Shown: positions 8,096 through 15,778, counted from the stretch's first letter. The stretch is DNA of 40,442 nucleotides from Trueperaceae bacterium (GCA_007130855.1 SLRS01000147.1:1-40442), one strand, 5' to 3'. A program made the numbers and translations. Notes: generated by a model not told the origin, from the letters alone.

Positions 8096-10192
8096 CTATG
8101 CCCCGGGTTCCTGGAGGGTGATGCGCGCGTCGGCGGCGATCGACTGGGTGCCCACCGGGCCGACGATGAACGGGTTGATGTCCATCTCCTCGATCTGGGG
8201 GAAGTCGGTGACGAGCTGGCTGATGCGCTGGAGCGCCGTGGCGATCGCGTCGAGGTCGACGCTCGCCTCCCCGCGCACCCCCTTGAGCAGCGCGAACGAC
8301 TTGGTGGAACGCAGCATCTGCAGCGCCTCCTCGTTCGTGATGGGGGCGATGTGGAACGTCACGTCCTTCATCACCTCGACGAAGATACCGCCGAGGCCGA
8401 ACATCAGCATGGGCCCGAACTGCGGGTCGCGGGTCATCCCGAGGATGATCTCGCGGCCGCGCCCGACCATGCCCTCCACGTAGACGCCCTCGATGTGGGC
8501 GTTGGGTTCGCGCTGCCGGATGCGCATCATCATCAAGTCGTACGCGTCGCGCACGGCCTCGGCCGAGCCCAGGTCCAGCCGCACCCCGCCGATGTCGGAC
8601 TTGTGGATGATATCGGGCGAGGCGATCTTCATCGCCACCGGATAGCCGATCTTCTCGGCCACCTCGATGGCCTCGTCCGCGTCCATGGCGATCTGGCCGG
8701 GCGGCACGTCGAAATCGTAGGCGCGCAGGATGGACTTCGCCGCCGCCTCGCCGACCTGGTAGTGGCCGGTCTTGAGGTGCCGTCCGATGATCCGTTGGAC
8801 TCGGCGCCGGTTGACGCGGAAGCGTGTGATGACGCGTGGCGGCCGGTCGAGCCACTTGGTGTAGTCCAGCATGGCCCGTAGTGCGGCGACGGCCCGCTCG
8901 GGCGACGGGTAGTCGGGCAGGTTGGCGGCAACGAGTTCCGCGCGGCCCGGCATCACGTCGGCGCCGCCCATGAACGAGGCCAGGATCGGCTTCTCGCCAC
9001 GGTTGCAGGCTGCGATCGCGCGGGCGATCTCGGCCGGGTTGGTCATCGCCTGGGGCGTGAGGATCACCACGATGGCGTCGACCTGGGGGTCGTCCTGGGC
9101 CGCGTCGACGGCCATCACGTAGCGCTTCGGGTCGGCGTCACCGAGCACGTCGATCGGGTTGCCGACGCTGGCGGCAGCCGGTAGCTTGTCCCGCAGCTCG
9201 TCGGCACCGACGCCCAAGGGCTCCACCCGCATCCCGGACTGCTCCACCGCGTCGGCGGCCATGATGCCGGGACCGCCGGCATTGGTGATGATCGCCACGC
9301 GGTTACCCTTCGGCAGCGGCTGCATCGAGAACGCCAGCGCGTAGTCGAACATCGACTCGAAGGTCTCGGCCCGGATCACCCCGGAGCGGGCGAAAGCGGC
9401 GCCGTAGGCGGTGTCGGTGCCGGCCAGACTACCCGTGTGCGACGAGGCCGCTTTCACGCCTGCCGCGGTGGTGCCGGCCTTGAAGACGATGACGGGCTTC
9501 TTCGAGGTGGCCTGCTGTGCCGCCCTGATGAAGTCGTCGCCGGAGACGATGCTCTCGAGGTATCCCACGATCACGCTGGTCTGATCGTCCTGGGCCAAGG
9601 CGCTCAGGAAGTCGGTCTCGGCGAGCTGGGCCTTGTTGCCGATGCTGACGAGCTTGGCGAGCCCCAGGTGACGCCCCTCGGCCCAGTCGAGGATCGCCGT
9701 GCACAAGGCACCCGACTGGGAGATCACGGAGATGTTCCCCGCCTTCGGCGTGTGCTTGGCGAACGACGCGTTCATCGCGTGGTCGGTGTTGATCAAGCCG
9801 AGGCAGTTGGGGCCGAGCAGCTTCACGCCGCGCGCGGTGCACAGTCGCTCGAGCTCGTGTTCGAGATGGGCGCCCTCGGCACCGACCTCCTTGAAGCCGG
9901 CGGTGATCGCGATCAGCGCCTTGGCGCCGGCGTCGATGGCACTCTCGGCGGCACCCTGCACGTGCTGGGTGGGCACGGCGATCACCGCCATCTCGATCGG
10001 CTTCCCGTACGTGCGCAGATCCGGGTAGCACGGCAGATCGAGGACGGTATCGGCCGCTGGGTTGATCGGTACGATCGCACCGGCGAAGCCACCGTCTTTG
10101 AGGTTGGCGACGATCGCGTAACCGACCTTGCCGGGGGTGCGCGAGGCACCGATGACGGCGACGGATTCGGGATACAGCAAAGACCTGAGCAT
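8096..10192 (-). CDS. Acetate/acyl-CoA ligase, ADP-forming (fused alpha-beta subunits)
   Basis: Interconverts acyl-CoA + ADP + Pi with acid + ATP + CoA, the NDP-forming acyl-CoA synthetase family. The 698 residues hold, in order, a CoA-binding Rossmann domain (PESVAVIGASRTPGKVGY from residue 8), two succinyl-CoA-ligase-like domains with ISQSGALCTAILDW near 157 and ASSHTGSLAGTD with H252, the probable phospho-histidine, and a C-terminal ATP-grasp domain from about 470 (VAMKIASPDIIHKSDIGGV). Length fits fused enzymes of about 700. The ATG at 10192 is chosen because GGAGG lies 9 nt before it; an ATG 45 bp upstream (10237) lacks such a site and would add 15 unconserved residues. It is the first gene of an operon with the CoA-transferase/GNAT and is divergent from a deacetylase gene. 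Acetate is the likely but unproven substrate. Confidence 0.9.
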   Translation of the reverse strand: MLRSLLYPESVAVIGASRTPGKVGYAIVANLKDGGFAGAIVPINPAADTVLDLPCYPDLRTYGKPIEMAVIAVPTQHVQGAAESAIDAGAKALIAITAGFKEVGAEGAHLEHELERLCTARGVKLLGPNCLGLINTDHAMNASFAKHTPKAGNISVISQSGALCTAILDWAEGRHLGLAKLVSIGNKAQLAETDFLSALAQDDQTSVIVGYLESIVSGDDFIRAAQQATSKKPVIVFKAGTTAAGVKAASSHTGSLAGTDTAYGAAFARSGVIRAETFESMFDYALAFSMQPLPKGNRVAIITNAGGPGIMAADAVEQSGMRVEPLGVGADELRDKLPAAASVGNPIDVLGDADPKRYVMAVDAAQDDPQVDAIVVILTPQAMTNPAEIARAIAACNRGEKPILASFMGGADVMPGRAELVAANLPDYPSPERAVAALRAMLDYTKWLDRPPRVITRFRVNRRRVQRIIGRHLKTGHYQVGEAAAKSILRAYDFDVPPGQIAMDADEAIEVAEKIGYPVAMKIASPDIIHKSDIGGVRLDLGSAEAVRDAYDLMMMRIRQREPNAHIEGVYVEGMVGRGREIILGMTRDPQFGPMLMFGLGGIFVEVMKDVTFHIAPITNEEALQMLRSTKSFALLKGVRGEASVDLDAIATALQRISQLVTDFPQIEEMDINPFIVGPVGTQSIAADARITLQEPGA

Positions 10193-10471
10193 ATCGACTG
10201 GCCTCCATACCGCCCACACGTGGGACGACGCGCCCATGGTACCCAATGCGTGCCGGGATTCACGAGCCAAGCTGACGAGGGGCTCGCCGGACGGCCGCCC
10301 GGCGTCCCAGAAAGGTGCTGCCCGGCGGCGGGAGGACGCGCGGTGCGCGCCTCCGGGCGACCTCGTGCTACGGTACGCAGCGATGCCGCACGATGGCGAC
10401 CGCGGGGGCACGTACGGTGTGTCGCCGGCGCGTCTCCAGCGCGCTCGCGCTCGGGAGGTGCTAGCTCGGAG
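10193..10471. promoter_or_regulatory. Divergent promoter region between acyl-CoA ligase and deacetylase
   Basis: These 279 bp separate divergent genes and must hold both promoters. On the minus side GGAGG sits before 10192. On the plus side TACGGT (10369-10374) is a possible -10, about 100 bp ahead of the deacetylase start, but I find no convincing -35 on either strand. Upstream open frames here look non-coding, being arginine- and alanine-rich without motifs. Confidence 0.35.
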
Positions 10472-11620
10472 ATGAAGGTATTCGTCCACGACGAGGCGCT
10501 CGACCGCGGCGGCTACCCGAGGGAGTGTCCCTTCAACACCTCGCGTGCGGGCATGACCTACCGGACGCTGCGGAGCACGGGGCTGCTCGAGGGCGCCGAT
10601 CGGCGGGTGATCGCCCCCGTGGCCCTGACGCGCACGATGCTCGAGCGCTTCCATGAGCCGGCCTACCTCGACGCGCTGCAGCGCGCCGGCCGCGGCGAGC
10701 ACGATCTCGACGCGCTCTGGATGGGGCTCGGGTCACCCGACTGCCCGCTGTTCGACGACATGTACGAGTACGTCAGCCTTGCCGCCGGCGGCTCGGTCAC
10801 CGCGGCGAAGCTGCTGCTGAGCGGCGAGGCGCACATCGCCTTCAACCCCTCGGGTGGCTTCCACCACGCCCATCCCGGCCGTGCGGCAGGCTTCTGCTAC
10901 GTCAACGACGTCGTGCTCGCATGCATGACGCTGGCCGACGCGGGCAAGCGCGTGCTCTTCCTCGACGTCGACGCACACCACTGCGACGGCGTCCAGGACG
11001 CCTTCTACGAGCGGTCCGACGTGATGACGGTGTCCGTGCACGAGAGCGGCAAGACGCTCTTCCCGGGTACCGGGTTCGAGGAGGAGATCGGCCACGGCGA
11101 AGGCCGCGGGTATAGCGTCAACTTCCCGCTGCCGGTGGGCACCTACGACGCGGCGCTGCTCAGGGTGTTCGATCGCGGCGTCATGCCCGTGATCGAGGCG
11201 TTCGATCCGGATGTCATCGTGATGGAACTCGGCATGGACATGCTCGCGGGCGATCCGCTCGCGCACCTGAACCTGAGCAACAACGCCTATGCCGACGTGG
11301 TCGAGCGGATCCGCGGCCTGGGAAAGCCGCTGCTCGCCACCGGTGGCGGCGGCTATCACGTCGAGAACACGGTGCGTGGCTGGGCGCTGTGCTGGAGCGT
11401 GTTGTGCGGCGACCAGGAGGATCACGACGCGATGAGCTTCGGCATGGGTGGCGTGATGCTCGAAACGACCGAGTGGTCGGGTGGCCTGCGCGACCGCACG
11501 CTGCTCTCCGACGCAGGCCGGCGCGGCGGGGTGGACAGCGAGATCGACGCCACGCTCGAGCGGATCTACGCGTTGGTCTACCCGCTGCACGGCATCGTGC
11601 CACCGGCGCGCGATCGATGA
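10472..11620 (+). CDS. Histone deacetylase family protein (AcuC-like lysine deacetylase)
   Basis: A 382-residue Zn2+-dependent deacetylase of the arginase/HDAC fold. All active-site blocks of class I enzymes can be read: GGFHHAHPG with catalytic H131/H132, FCYVND, DVDAHHCDGVQ with zinc ligands D167 and H169, ELGMDMLAGDPL with the third ligand D256, and GGGGYHVENTVRGW with the transition-state tyrosine Y295. The middle block is close to the QLGADTIAGDP form of eukaryotic class I HDACs. The ATG at 10472 follows GGGAGGTG (10453-10460). In Bacillus and other bacteria AcuC removes acetyl groups from acetyl-CoA synthetase. Here the gene is divergent from an ADP-forming acyl-CoA synthetase and a GNAT fusion, so reversal of acetylation in acetate metabolism is a reasonable inference. 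Acetylpolyamine or acetoin-related substrates are alternatives. Confidence 0.9.
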   Translation: MKVFVHDEALDRGGYPRECPFNTSRAGMTYRTLRSTGLLEGADRRVIAPVALTRTMLERFHEPAYLDALQRAGRGEHDLDALWMGLGSPDCPLFDDMYEYVSLAAGGSVTAAKLLLSGEAHIAFNPSGGFHHAHPGRAAGFCYVNDVVLACMTLADAGKRVLFLDVDAHHCDGVQDAFYERSDVMTVSVHESGKTLFPGTGFEEEIGHGEGRGYSVNFPLPVGTYDAALLRVFDRGVMPVIEAFDPDVIVMELGMDMLAGDPLAHLNLSNNAYADVVERIRGLGKPLLATGGGGYHVENTVRGWALCWSVLCGDQEDHDAMSFGMGGVMLETTEWSGGLRDRTLLSDAGRRGGVDSEIDATLERIYALVYPLHGIVPPARDR

Positions 11621-11645
11621 CCCGACCAAGCGGCGCGAACGGCCG

Positions 11646-11900
11646 TCAGCGGTTGCGCAACGCCTCGATCAGCTCGTCCTTGCGCATGCCGGAGCGGCCC
11701 TCGATCTCGAGCTCCTGGGCCCGCTCGTAGAGCTCGTCGCGGGTCCACTCCTCGTAAGGCGGTGCCTTGCCGCCGCGCTTGCCGGCGATGGACGCCGGTG
11801 TGTTGGCGATCCGGGCGGCCTTCTCCTTGCCCACGCCCTCCTCGCGTAGCTTCTCGTAGCGTTCATCGTCCTTGATCTGGGGTCCGTGGTCCTTGGCCAT
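11646..11900 (-). CDS. Small Rho_N-domain-like protein
   Basis: An 84-residue, highly charged protein. The C-terminal half (WTRDELYERAQELEIEGRSG followed by MRKDELIEALRNR) matches the short helix-extended-helix motif found at the N terminus of transcription factor Rho and in SAP-like modules, which bind nucleic acid. The first half (MAKDHGPQIKDDERYEKLRE.., then KEKAARIANTPA) recalls small plasmid-stabilisation-like or stress proteins of the same group. The ATG at 11900 is favoured because GAGAGGT lies 5-6 nt before it; a longer frame to 11990 would add residues coded by a hairpin region. It converges on the deacetylase gene (25 bp apart) and belongs to a run of stress-type genes. Function is unknown beyond likely nucleic-acid binding. 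Confidence 0.75.
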   Translation of the reverse strand: MAKDHGPQIKDDERYEKLREEGVGKEKAARIANTPASIAGKRGGKAPPYEEWTRDELYERAQELEIEGRSGMRKDELIEALRNR

Positions 11901-11959
11901 GATGACCTCTCGGCGTGCTCCTGCGGCTTCGGTGAGTGGCGGCGGGCCTTGCCATGAGC

Positions 11960-11997
11960 AGCGCACGTGTCGGACATCACTGGCCGACACGTGCGCT
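11960..11997. terminator. Perfect 14-bp inverted repeat with 10-nt loop
   Basis: AGCGCACGTGTCGG (11960-11973) pairs fully with CCGACACGTGCGCT (11984-11997). It lies 19 bp beyond the stop of the small membrane peptide gene on the minus strand and 59 bp ahead of the Rho_N-like gene. It lacks a U-tract. A terminator or mRNA-stabilising structure for the peptide gene is the simplest reading. The internal palindrome CACGTG in each arm could also bind a dimeric regulator. Confidence 0.55.
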
Positions 11998-12016
11998 ACG
12001 CGTTCCCTGGCGGAGG

Positions 12017-12166
12017 TCAGACGGGTCTTCGGCCACTGATGATGCGGACGAGGAACAAGACCACGGCGATGACCAGGAGCACGTAGATGAAGCCGCCCAG
12101 GGTCGTGCCCGTGACCAGGCCGAGCAGCCAGAGGACGAGCAGGATGATGGCAATGGTTTCCAGCAT
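12017..12166 (-). CDS. Small membrane protein, DUF5670/lmo0937-like
   Basis: A 49-residue peptide. Two hydrophobic segments (IAIILLVLWLLGLVTG and GFIYVLLVIAVVLFLVRII) are joined by a short TTLG turn, and the tail is basic (SGRRPV). This size and two-helix pattern, beginning MLETI and ending in an arginine-rich tail, is that of the lmo0937/DUF5670 family of small membrane proteins often found beside stress genes. An A/G-rich AAAGGGG lies upstream of the ATG at 12166. The neighbours (CsbD, PRC-barrel, Rho_N-like) fit a general-stress cassette. Its molecular role is unknown. The perfect hairpin at 11960-11997 follows its stop. Confidence 0.8.
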   Translation of the reverse strand: MLETIAIILLVLWLLGLVTGTTLGGFIYVLLVIAVVLFLVRIISGRRPV

Positions 12167-12273
12167 GGGTAGTTACCCCTTTCTCGCCGGTGCCGGGTCG
12201 CGGCGTAGCCGCCGGCTACCAGCGCTGATGCGCTGCAGCGACGCGCGCATGCGCGTGGACGAGGGCGCCACGT

Positions 12274-13185
12274 TCACGTGGGACCTCCGGTGATCACGAG
12301 CACGGCGCCGTTGACGAAGCTCGAGTCGGCGTTCGAGGCGAGGAACACGAAGGCCGGGGCGATCTCCTCCGGTTGGCCGGGACGGTCCATCTGCGACGAG
12401 CCCGTTTCGCTCCCGAACTCGGCCACATCGTCCGGATCGAGGCCCGTATCGGACGGGTTGAGCGGTGTCCAGACCGGACCCGCCGCCACCGCGTTGACGC
12501 GGATCTGCTTGTCGACCAACTCGCTTGCCAAACTCTTGGTGATGCTGTGGATGGCGCCCTTGGTGGCGCTGTAGTCGCTCATACGGTCGGAGCCGCGAAT
12601 GCCGGCGACCGAGCCTGTGGCGATGATCGCGCTTCCGGGTCGCATGCGAGGAACGGCGGCCCTGGCGAGCCGCAAGTAGGCGTAGACGTTCACCTTCATG
12701 GTGCGATCGAGCTCGTCCTCGCTGAGTTCCTCGATGCGCTTGCGGTTCTGCCAGGCAGCGTTGTGGACGAGGACGTCGAGGCGACCGAAGTGGCGCGCGG
12801 TCTCGAGCACGACGTGTTCGCAGAACCTCGCCTCGGACAAGTCGCCTTCGAGGACCAAGCAGCGCCGGCCGAGCGCTTCGATGGCATCCTTGGTGATCTT
12901 CGTGTCGGCCGATTCCTCGGGCAAGGCGGTGATGGCGACGTCGGCACCTTCACGTGCGTAGAGGTACGCGACCGATCGGCCGATGCCGGAGTCCCCGCCC
13001 GTGACCAACGCCACCATGCCCACGAGCTTGTCGGCGGCCTTGTAGCGCTCGGCGCGCCAGCGCGGTTGGGGCTCGAGTTCCTCCTCGAGGCCCGGAGGTT
13101 CCTGGCGCTGCTCCGGGAACGGCGGCTCGGGTTGCTCGACCGGCCGGGCGCGCTTGGTGTCGTGCTCGTCGTCAGGCTTCGGCAT
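12274..13185 (-). CDS. SDR family oxidoreductase (YghA/GsiB-associated glucose-dehydrogenase-like)
   Basis: A 303-residue NAD(P)-dependent short-chain dehydrogenase/reductase. The N-terminal 45 residues are a charged, proline-rich extension typical of the YghA/YhdF subgroup. Then come the dinucleotide loop TGGDSGIG (62-69), NAA (142-144) and the full catalytic tetrad N166, S192, Y205 and K209 (YSATK). The start at 13185 has GGAG close upstream and gives the usual subgroup N terminus (MPKPDDEHD); an in-frame ATG at 13218 has no good site. The substrate is not known; family members act on sugars, sugar alcohols or small aldehydes and are often induced by general stress. It lies downstream of PRC-barrel and CsbD genes on the same strand, with a 91-bp gap, so it is probably part of the same regulon. 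Confidence 0.88.
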   Translation of the reverse strand: MPKPDDEHDTKRARPVEQPEPPFPEQRQEPPGLEEELEPQPRWRAERYKAADKLVGMVALVTGGDSGIGRSVAYLYAREGADVAITALPEESADTKITKDAIEALGRRCLVLEGDLSEARFCEHVVLETARHFGRLDVLVHNAAWQNRKRIEELSEDELDRTMKVNVYAYLRLARAAVPRMRPGSAIIATGSVAGIRGSDRMSDYSATKGAIHSITKSLASELVDKQIRVNAVAAGPVWTPLNPSDTGLDPDDVAEFGSETGSSQMDRPGQPEEIAPAFVFLASNADSSFVNGAVLVITGGPT

Positions 13186-13276
13186 GTCGCTCCAGAGGGT
13201 GCGCTGGGTACGGATCATGGAGGCCCTGCCGCTATGGCAGCGCCTCCCAGCCAACGGTGCGTGGACTGCGCTGCGG

Positions 13277-13648
13277 TCAGCGGCGCCGGGACGGGTACTC
13301 GTACCCGTAGTAGTCGTGGATGGAACTCAGGTAGGCCGAGTCCGCCGTGGTGGGCCAGTTGCCCTTGTCGAACCCGGGCGCGTTCTCGAGCCGCTCCCTG
13401 GGCACGTCGAACACGATCTGCTCGTTGACCGTGTCGACGCTCAACGCCTGCCACGGTACGGGGAACAGCTTGTCGCCCAGGCCCAGGAAGCCGCCGAACG
13501 AGAGCACCGCGTAGGCCACTTCGCCGGTACCGACGTCGAGCATCAACTCTTCGATCGATCCGAGGTCCTCGCCTCCGGCATTGACGACCTTGGTTCCCTT
13601 CAGGCTGCCGGCTGACAACAGCTGCGTGTGATCGTGACGGGTGGTCAT
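13277..13648 (-). CDS. PRC-barrel domain protein
   Basis: A 123-residue cytoplasmic-looking protein. Residues about 8-85 form one PRC-barrel. LLSAGSLKGTKVVNAGGEDLG is followed by the typical alternation ending AYAVLSFGGFLGLGDKLFPVPW. This is a small beta-barrel found in photosynthetic reaction centre subunit H, RimM and many stress proteins. The tail (APGFDKGNWP.., then YYGYEYPSRRR) is also found in the subgroup common in soil and radiation-tolerant bacteria. AAGGAGG lies 6 nt before the ATG at 13648, a strong site. It follows csbD by 39 bp on the same strand. Its exact function is unknown; stress-related protein or membrane association is inferred from relatives. Confidence 0.88.
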   Translation of the reverse strand: MTTRHDHTQLLSAGSLKGTKVVNAGGEDLGSIEELMLDVGTGEVAYAVLSFGGFLGLGDKLFPVPWQALSVDTVNEQIVFDVPRERLENAPGFDKGNWPTTADSAYLSSIHDYYGYEYPSRRR

Positions 13649-13687
13649 ATCGCCTCCTTGCTGGTTACGGGGCCGCTCGGCGCTGCG

Positions 13688-13885
13688 TCAGGCGTCGCCG
13701 AAGTGCTCGTCGATCTTCGACTCGGCCTCGGCCCGGCCGTAGCCGTACTTCTCCTGGAGCACGCCGACGAATCGGTCGTAGCTACCGTCGATCCGGTCGA
13801 GCTCGTCATCGGTGAGGTCGCCCCACGTCTGCTTGACGCGTCCACGGAACTGCTTCCATTTCCCTGCGAATATGTCGCGGTTCAC
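13688..13885 (-). CDS. CsbD family stress protein
   Basis: A 65-residue CsbD-like protein with the family start NRDIFAGKWKQFRGRVKQ and middle WGDLTDDELDRIDG, ending in a YGYGRAEAESKIDEHF helix. CsbD of Bacillus is a small sigma-B-controlled general-stress protein of unknown biochemical role. I place the start at the GTG at 13885, which reads (M)NRD as in relatives; another GTG three codons upstream (13894) cannot be excluded. The gene is preceded by a near-consensus promoter at 13944-13972 and followed by the PRC-barrel gene, so it is probably the first of the stress operon. Confidence 0.88.
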   Translation of the reverse strand: MNRDIFAGKWKQFRGRVKQTWGDLTDDELDRIDGSYDRFVGVLQEKYGYGRAEAESKIDEHFGDA

Positions 13886-13936
13886 CGTTCTCACGTCCTC
13901 TCCGGGTGGTTTCGACGACCCCGTGCGTCCGGTGGA

Positions 13937-13972
13937 CGTGGCAAATATAGGCGACCCAGGCCGCAGCGTCAA
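13937..13972 (-). promoter_or_regulatory. Sigma70-type promoter of the csbD/PRC-barrel operon
   Basis: Read on the minus strand, TTGACG (13972-13967) is followed after exactly 17 bp by TATATT (13949-13944). This is the best housekeeping-type promoter in the window and stands out as an A/T-rich spot in GC-rich DNA. The start of transcription would be near 13937, leaving a leader of about 50 nt before the csbD GTG. Confidence 0.75.
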
Positions 13973-14820
13973 GCCGCTGGGCGACGTGTGGCAAACGACA
14001 GCGGGTCGGCACGAGACCACCGGATCGGTGGCTGCGCGCTGGCTCCGGTACGTGCGAGCCCCGTTCGCCCGCCGCTCCCGGATGCCCTGACCGGCTCGTC
14101 GGTACATCTGGCTGAGAAATGGAAATGAATCGCCTCAGCGCCTATCAGGAGCGACCGCCGCGAACGCGTCCCCACGCGCGCGCCGGGCAGGCTGCGCGGC
14201 GCGCGTCCAACACGGCGATTCGTGGTCGCGCGCCGCGAGAAGCCCCTTGCCCTGGGCTTCGCTGCGTTCCTCGCGTGGCCGGGCCGTAGCGCCGGCCGTA
14301 GCGCACGACGGCGACGTCGCACCGTAGCCCTGGGTCGTAACGCCCGGCCGGCGCCCCCGTCTACCGTTGCTCGCCTGATGGGCTACCACGTGCACACTGC
14401 ACATAGAATTCGTCCTCCACGGGTTGCCGCGGCCGGCGCGCCGCCGCCTTGGCAACCGAGCCGTCGGCGGCGTCGCCGGCCATCGGCTTGCGAGTAGCGC
14501 CGGGGGTGGGCCGTCGCGACGCCACCGGCCACCGATGTAGCGGCGAACAGAAGCGGGCCATCGGGCCAAGGCTCGAACTCGCGTGCGCGATCGGTGCCGA
14601 TGTCGCTCTGCTGCAACAATACGGACGTCGCCAGACGCCGGGGGATGTCGGAGGTCGGTCGAGATGGTTCCAGAGATCATGTGTATCATGAGCACGCGAT
14701 CGTCTGGGGTGCCGTCGCCCACTACCCGAGCGTCCGAACCTCCGTGCTAGCATCATCTCGTTCCGGCCTGATACGCAGGTCGGTAACCATCGCACATCCA
14801 TTGTCGAAGGAGACACAGGT
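13973..14820. other. 848-bp stretch without a convincing gene
   Basis: No frame here has credible composition or motifs; the open frames are short or rich in arginine, proline and alanine. The DNA is rich in self-complementary segments, for example GAAGCCC (14239-14245) with GGGCTTC (14254-14260) and GCGCGCCG / CGGCGCGC arms around 14172-14205. The last 120 bp become less GC-rich and hold a possible -10, TAGCAT (14748-14753), then GAAGGAG before the next gene. It may contain decayed coding DNA or a structured untranslated region; I cannot support an RNA gene. Confidence 0.5.
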
Positions 14821-15726
14821 ATGAAAGGGATTCTAGTTGCATTGAGCATCGGCATCCTCGGACTCGGGGGAGCGCTGGCGCAGCAGGAGGCAGAGCACGA
14901 GGGCCGCTTCCGGCAGTACAGCGCGGAGACCGACATCTACGCGTCCGAGTTGCTCGGTGCGCAGGTGTTCGTGTCCGAGACCGAAGTCGTCGCGGTTGCC
15001 GTCGAAGCCCAGCCCGAGGATTGGGAGCACGTCGCGAACGTCGAGGACATCGTGTTCTCGCAAGAGGGTGAGCTCATCGGCGTGCTGATCGACATCGGCA
15101 CCTACCTCGGCACCGAGGCGCGGCAGGTCGTCGTGAGTATGGACGAATTGCGCTTCGTCGAGTTGGCCGAGGCCGAGATGGACGATCCTGAGCGCGTGTT
15201 CGTCGTGTTCATGGCGTCGCGTGAGGAGCTCGAGGATGCCGCCCAGTACGAGGGCCGCATCGACCGCGAGGCCGTCGTCGAGGAAGAGCCGGTCGCCGAG
15301 GAGCCCGTCGTCGAGGAAGAGCCGGTCGCCGAGGAGCCCGTCGCCGAAGAGCCGGTCGAGGAAGCTGAAGTCGAGCGCGTCCCGGCCGAGCGTGAAGACG
15401 ACCGTCTCGGTGTCGGCGAGCCCGGCGAGGAGTTCGAGCGCGTCGAGTGGACCGCGCTGACGGTCGATACCCTCCAGCGCGCCGAGGTGTACGACCGCTT
15501 CGACCAACGCGTCACGGGCATCAGCGACGTGTTGCTGTCGGCCGACGGTGAACGGGTCGAGGCCGTCTTGGTCGACGTCGGTGGCTTCCTGGGCATCGGC
15601 ACGCACACCGTCGCGGTCGACCTCGATCGACTCGACATCCTGTACGACGCGCAGACCGATGACGTCCGCGTGTACCTGGACATGACCGTCGAAGAGCTCG
15701 AGGCGATGCCGGAGTTCCGCAGGTAA
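14821..15726 (+). CDS. Secreted protein with two PRC-barrel domains and an acidic repeat linker
   Basis: A 301-residue exported protein. A signal peptide (MKGILVALSIGILGLGGALA, cleavage before QQ) is followed by a first PRC-like barrel at about residues 35-125 (ending DIGTYLGTEARQVVVSMDEL). A very acidic linker at about 150-187 is built from near-repeats of EEPV and AEEPV, and the second barrel lies at about 210-290 (AVLVDVGGFLGIGTHTVAVDLDRL). The second barrel is the closer match to the family and to the two other PRC genes nearby. GAAGGAGA precedes the ATG. The repeat region is coded by direct DNA repeats (GAGGAAGAGCCGGTCGCC around 15280-15340) and could vary in length. Likely a periplasmic or surface-linked stress protein; function not known. 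Confidence 0.85.
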   Translation: MKGILVALSIGILGLGGALAQQEAEHEGRFRQYSAETDIYASELLGAQVFVSETEVVAVAVEAQPEDWEHVANVEDIVFSQEGELIGVLIDIGTYLGTEARQVVVSMDELRFVELAEAEMDDPERVFVVFMASREELEDAAQYEGRIDREAVVEEEPVAEEPVVEEEPVAEEPVAEEPVEEAEVERVPAEREDDRLGVGEPGEEFERVEWTALTVDTLQRAEVYDRFDQRVTGISDVLLSADGERVEAVLVDVGGFLGIGTHTVAVDLDRLDILYDAQTDDVRVYLDMTVEELEAMPEFRR

Positions 15727-15737
15727 GTCCAGCCAGA

Positions 15738-15778
15738 CCCGGCGACATACGCCGGGAAGGCCCGGCGACATACGCCGG
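15738..15778. repeat. Two tandem 18-bp hairpin repeats
   Basis: CCCGGCGACATACGCCGG occurs at 15738-15755 and again at 15761-15778 (period 23). Each copy folds into a 6-7 bp stem (CCGGCG/CGCCGG) with loop ACATA. They follow the stop of the secreted PRC-barrel gene by 11 bp. A double terminator-like structure, or a small dispersed palindromic element, would fit. Confidence 0.7.

Noticed and set aside
10193-10237. Upstream ATG (10237) as the start of the acyl-CoA ligase
   Set aside because: It would add 15 unconserved residues and lacks a Shine-Dalgarno, whereas GGAGG precedes the ATG at 10192.
14135-14722. Minus-strand open frame of 195 codons in the large gap
   Set aside because: Rich in Arg and Pro, no motif, no ribosome binding site, and composition like random high-GC sequence.
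15280-15360. Short DNA repeats as a mobile or satellite element
   Set aside because: They stay in frame and encode the acidic EEPV linker of a real protein.
15738-15778. Tandem repeats as a CRISPR array
   Set aside because: Only two copies, self-complementary, with a 5-bp spacer; no cas genes.
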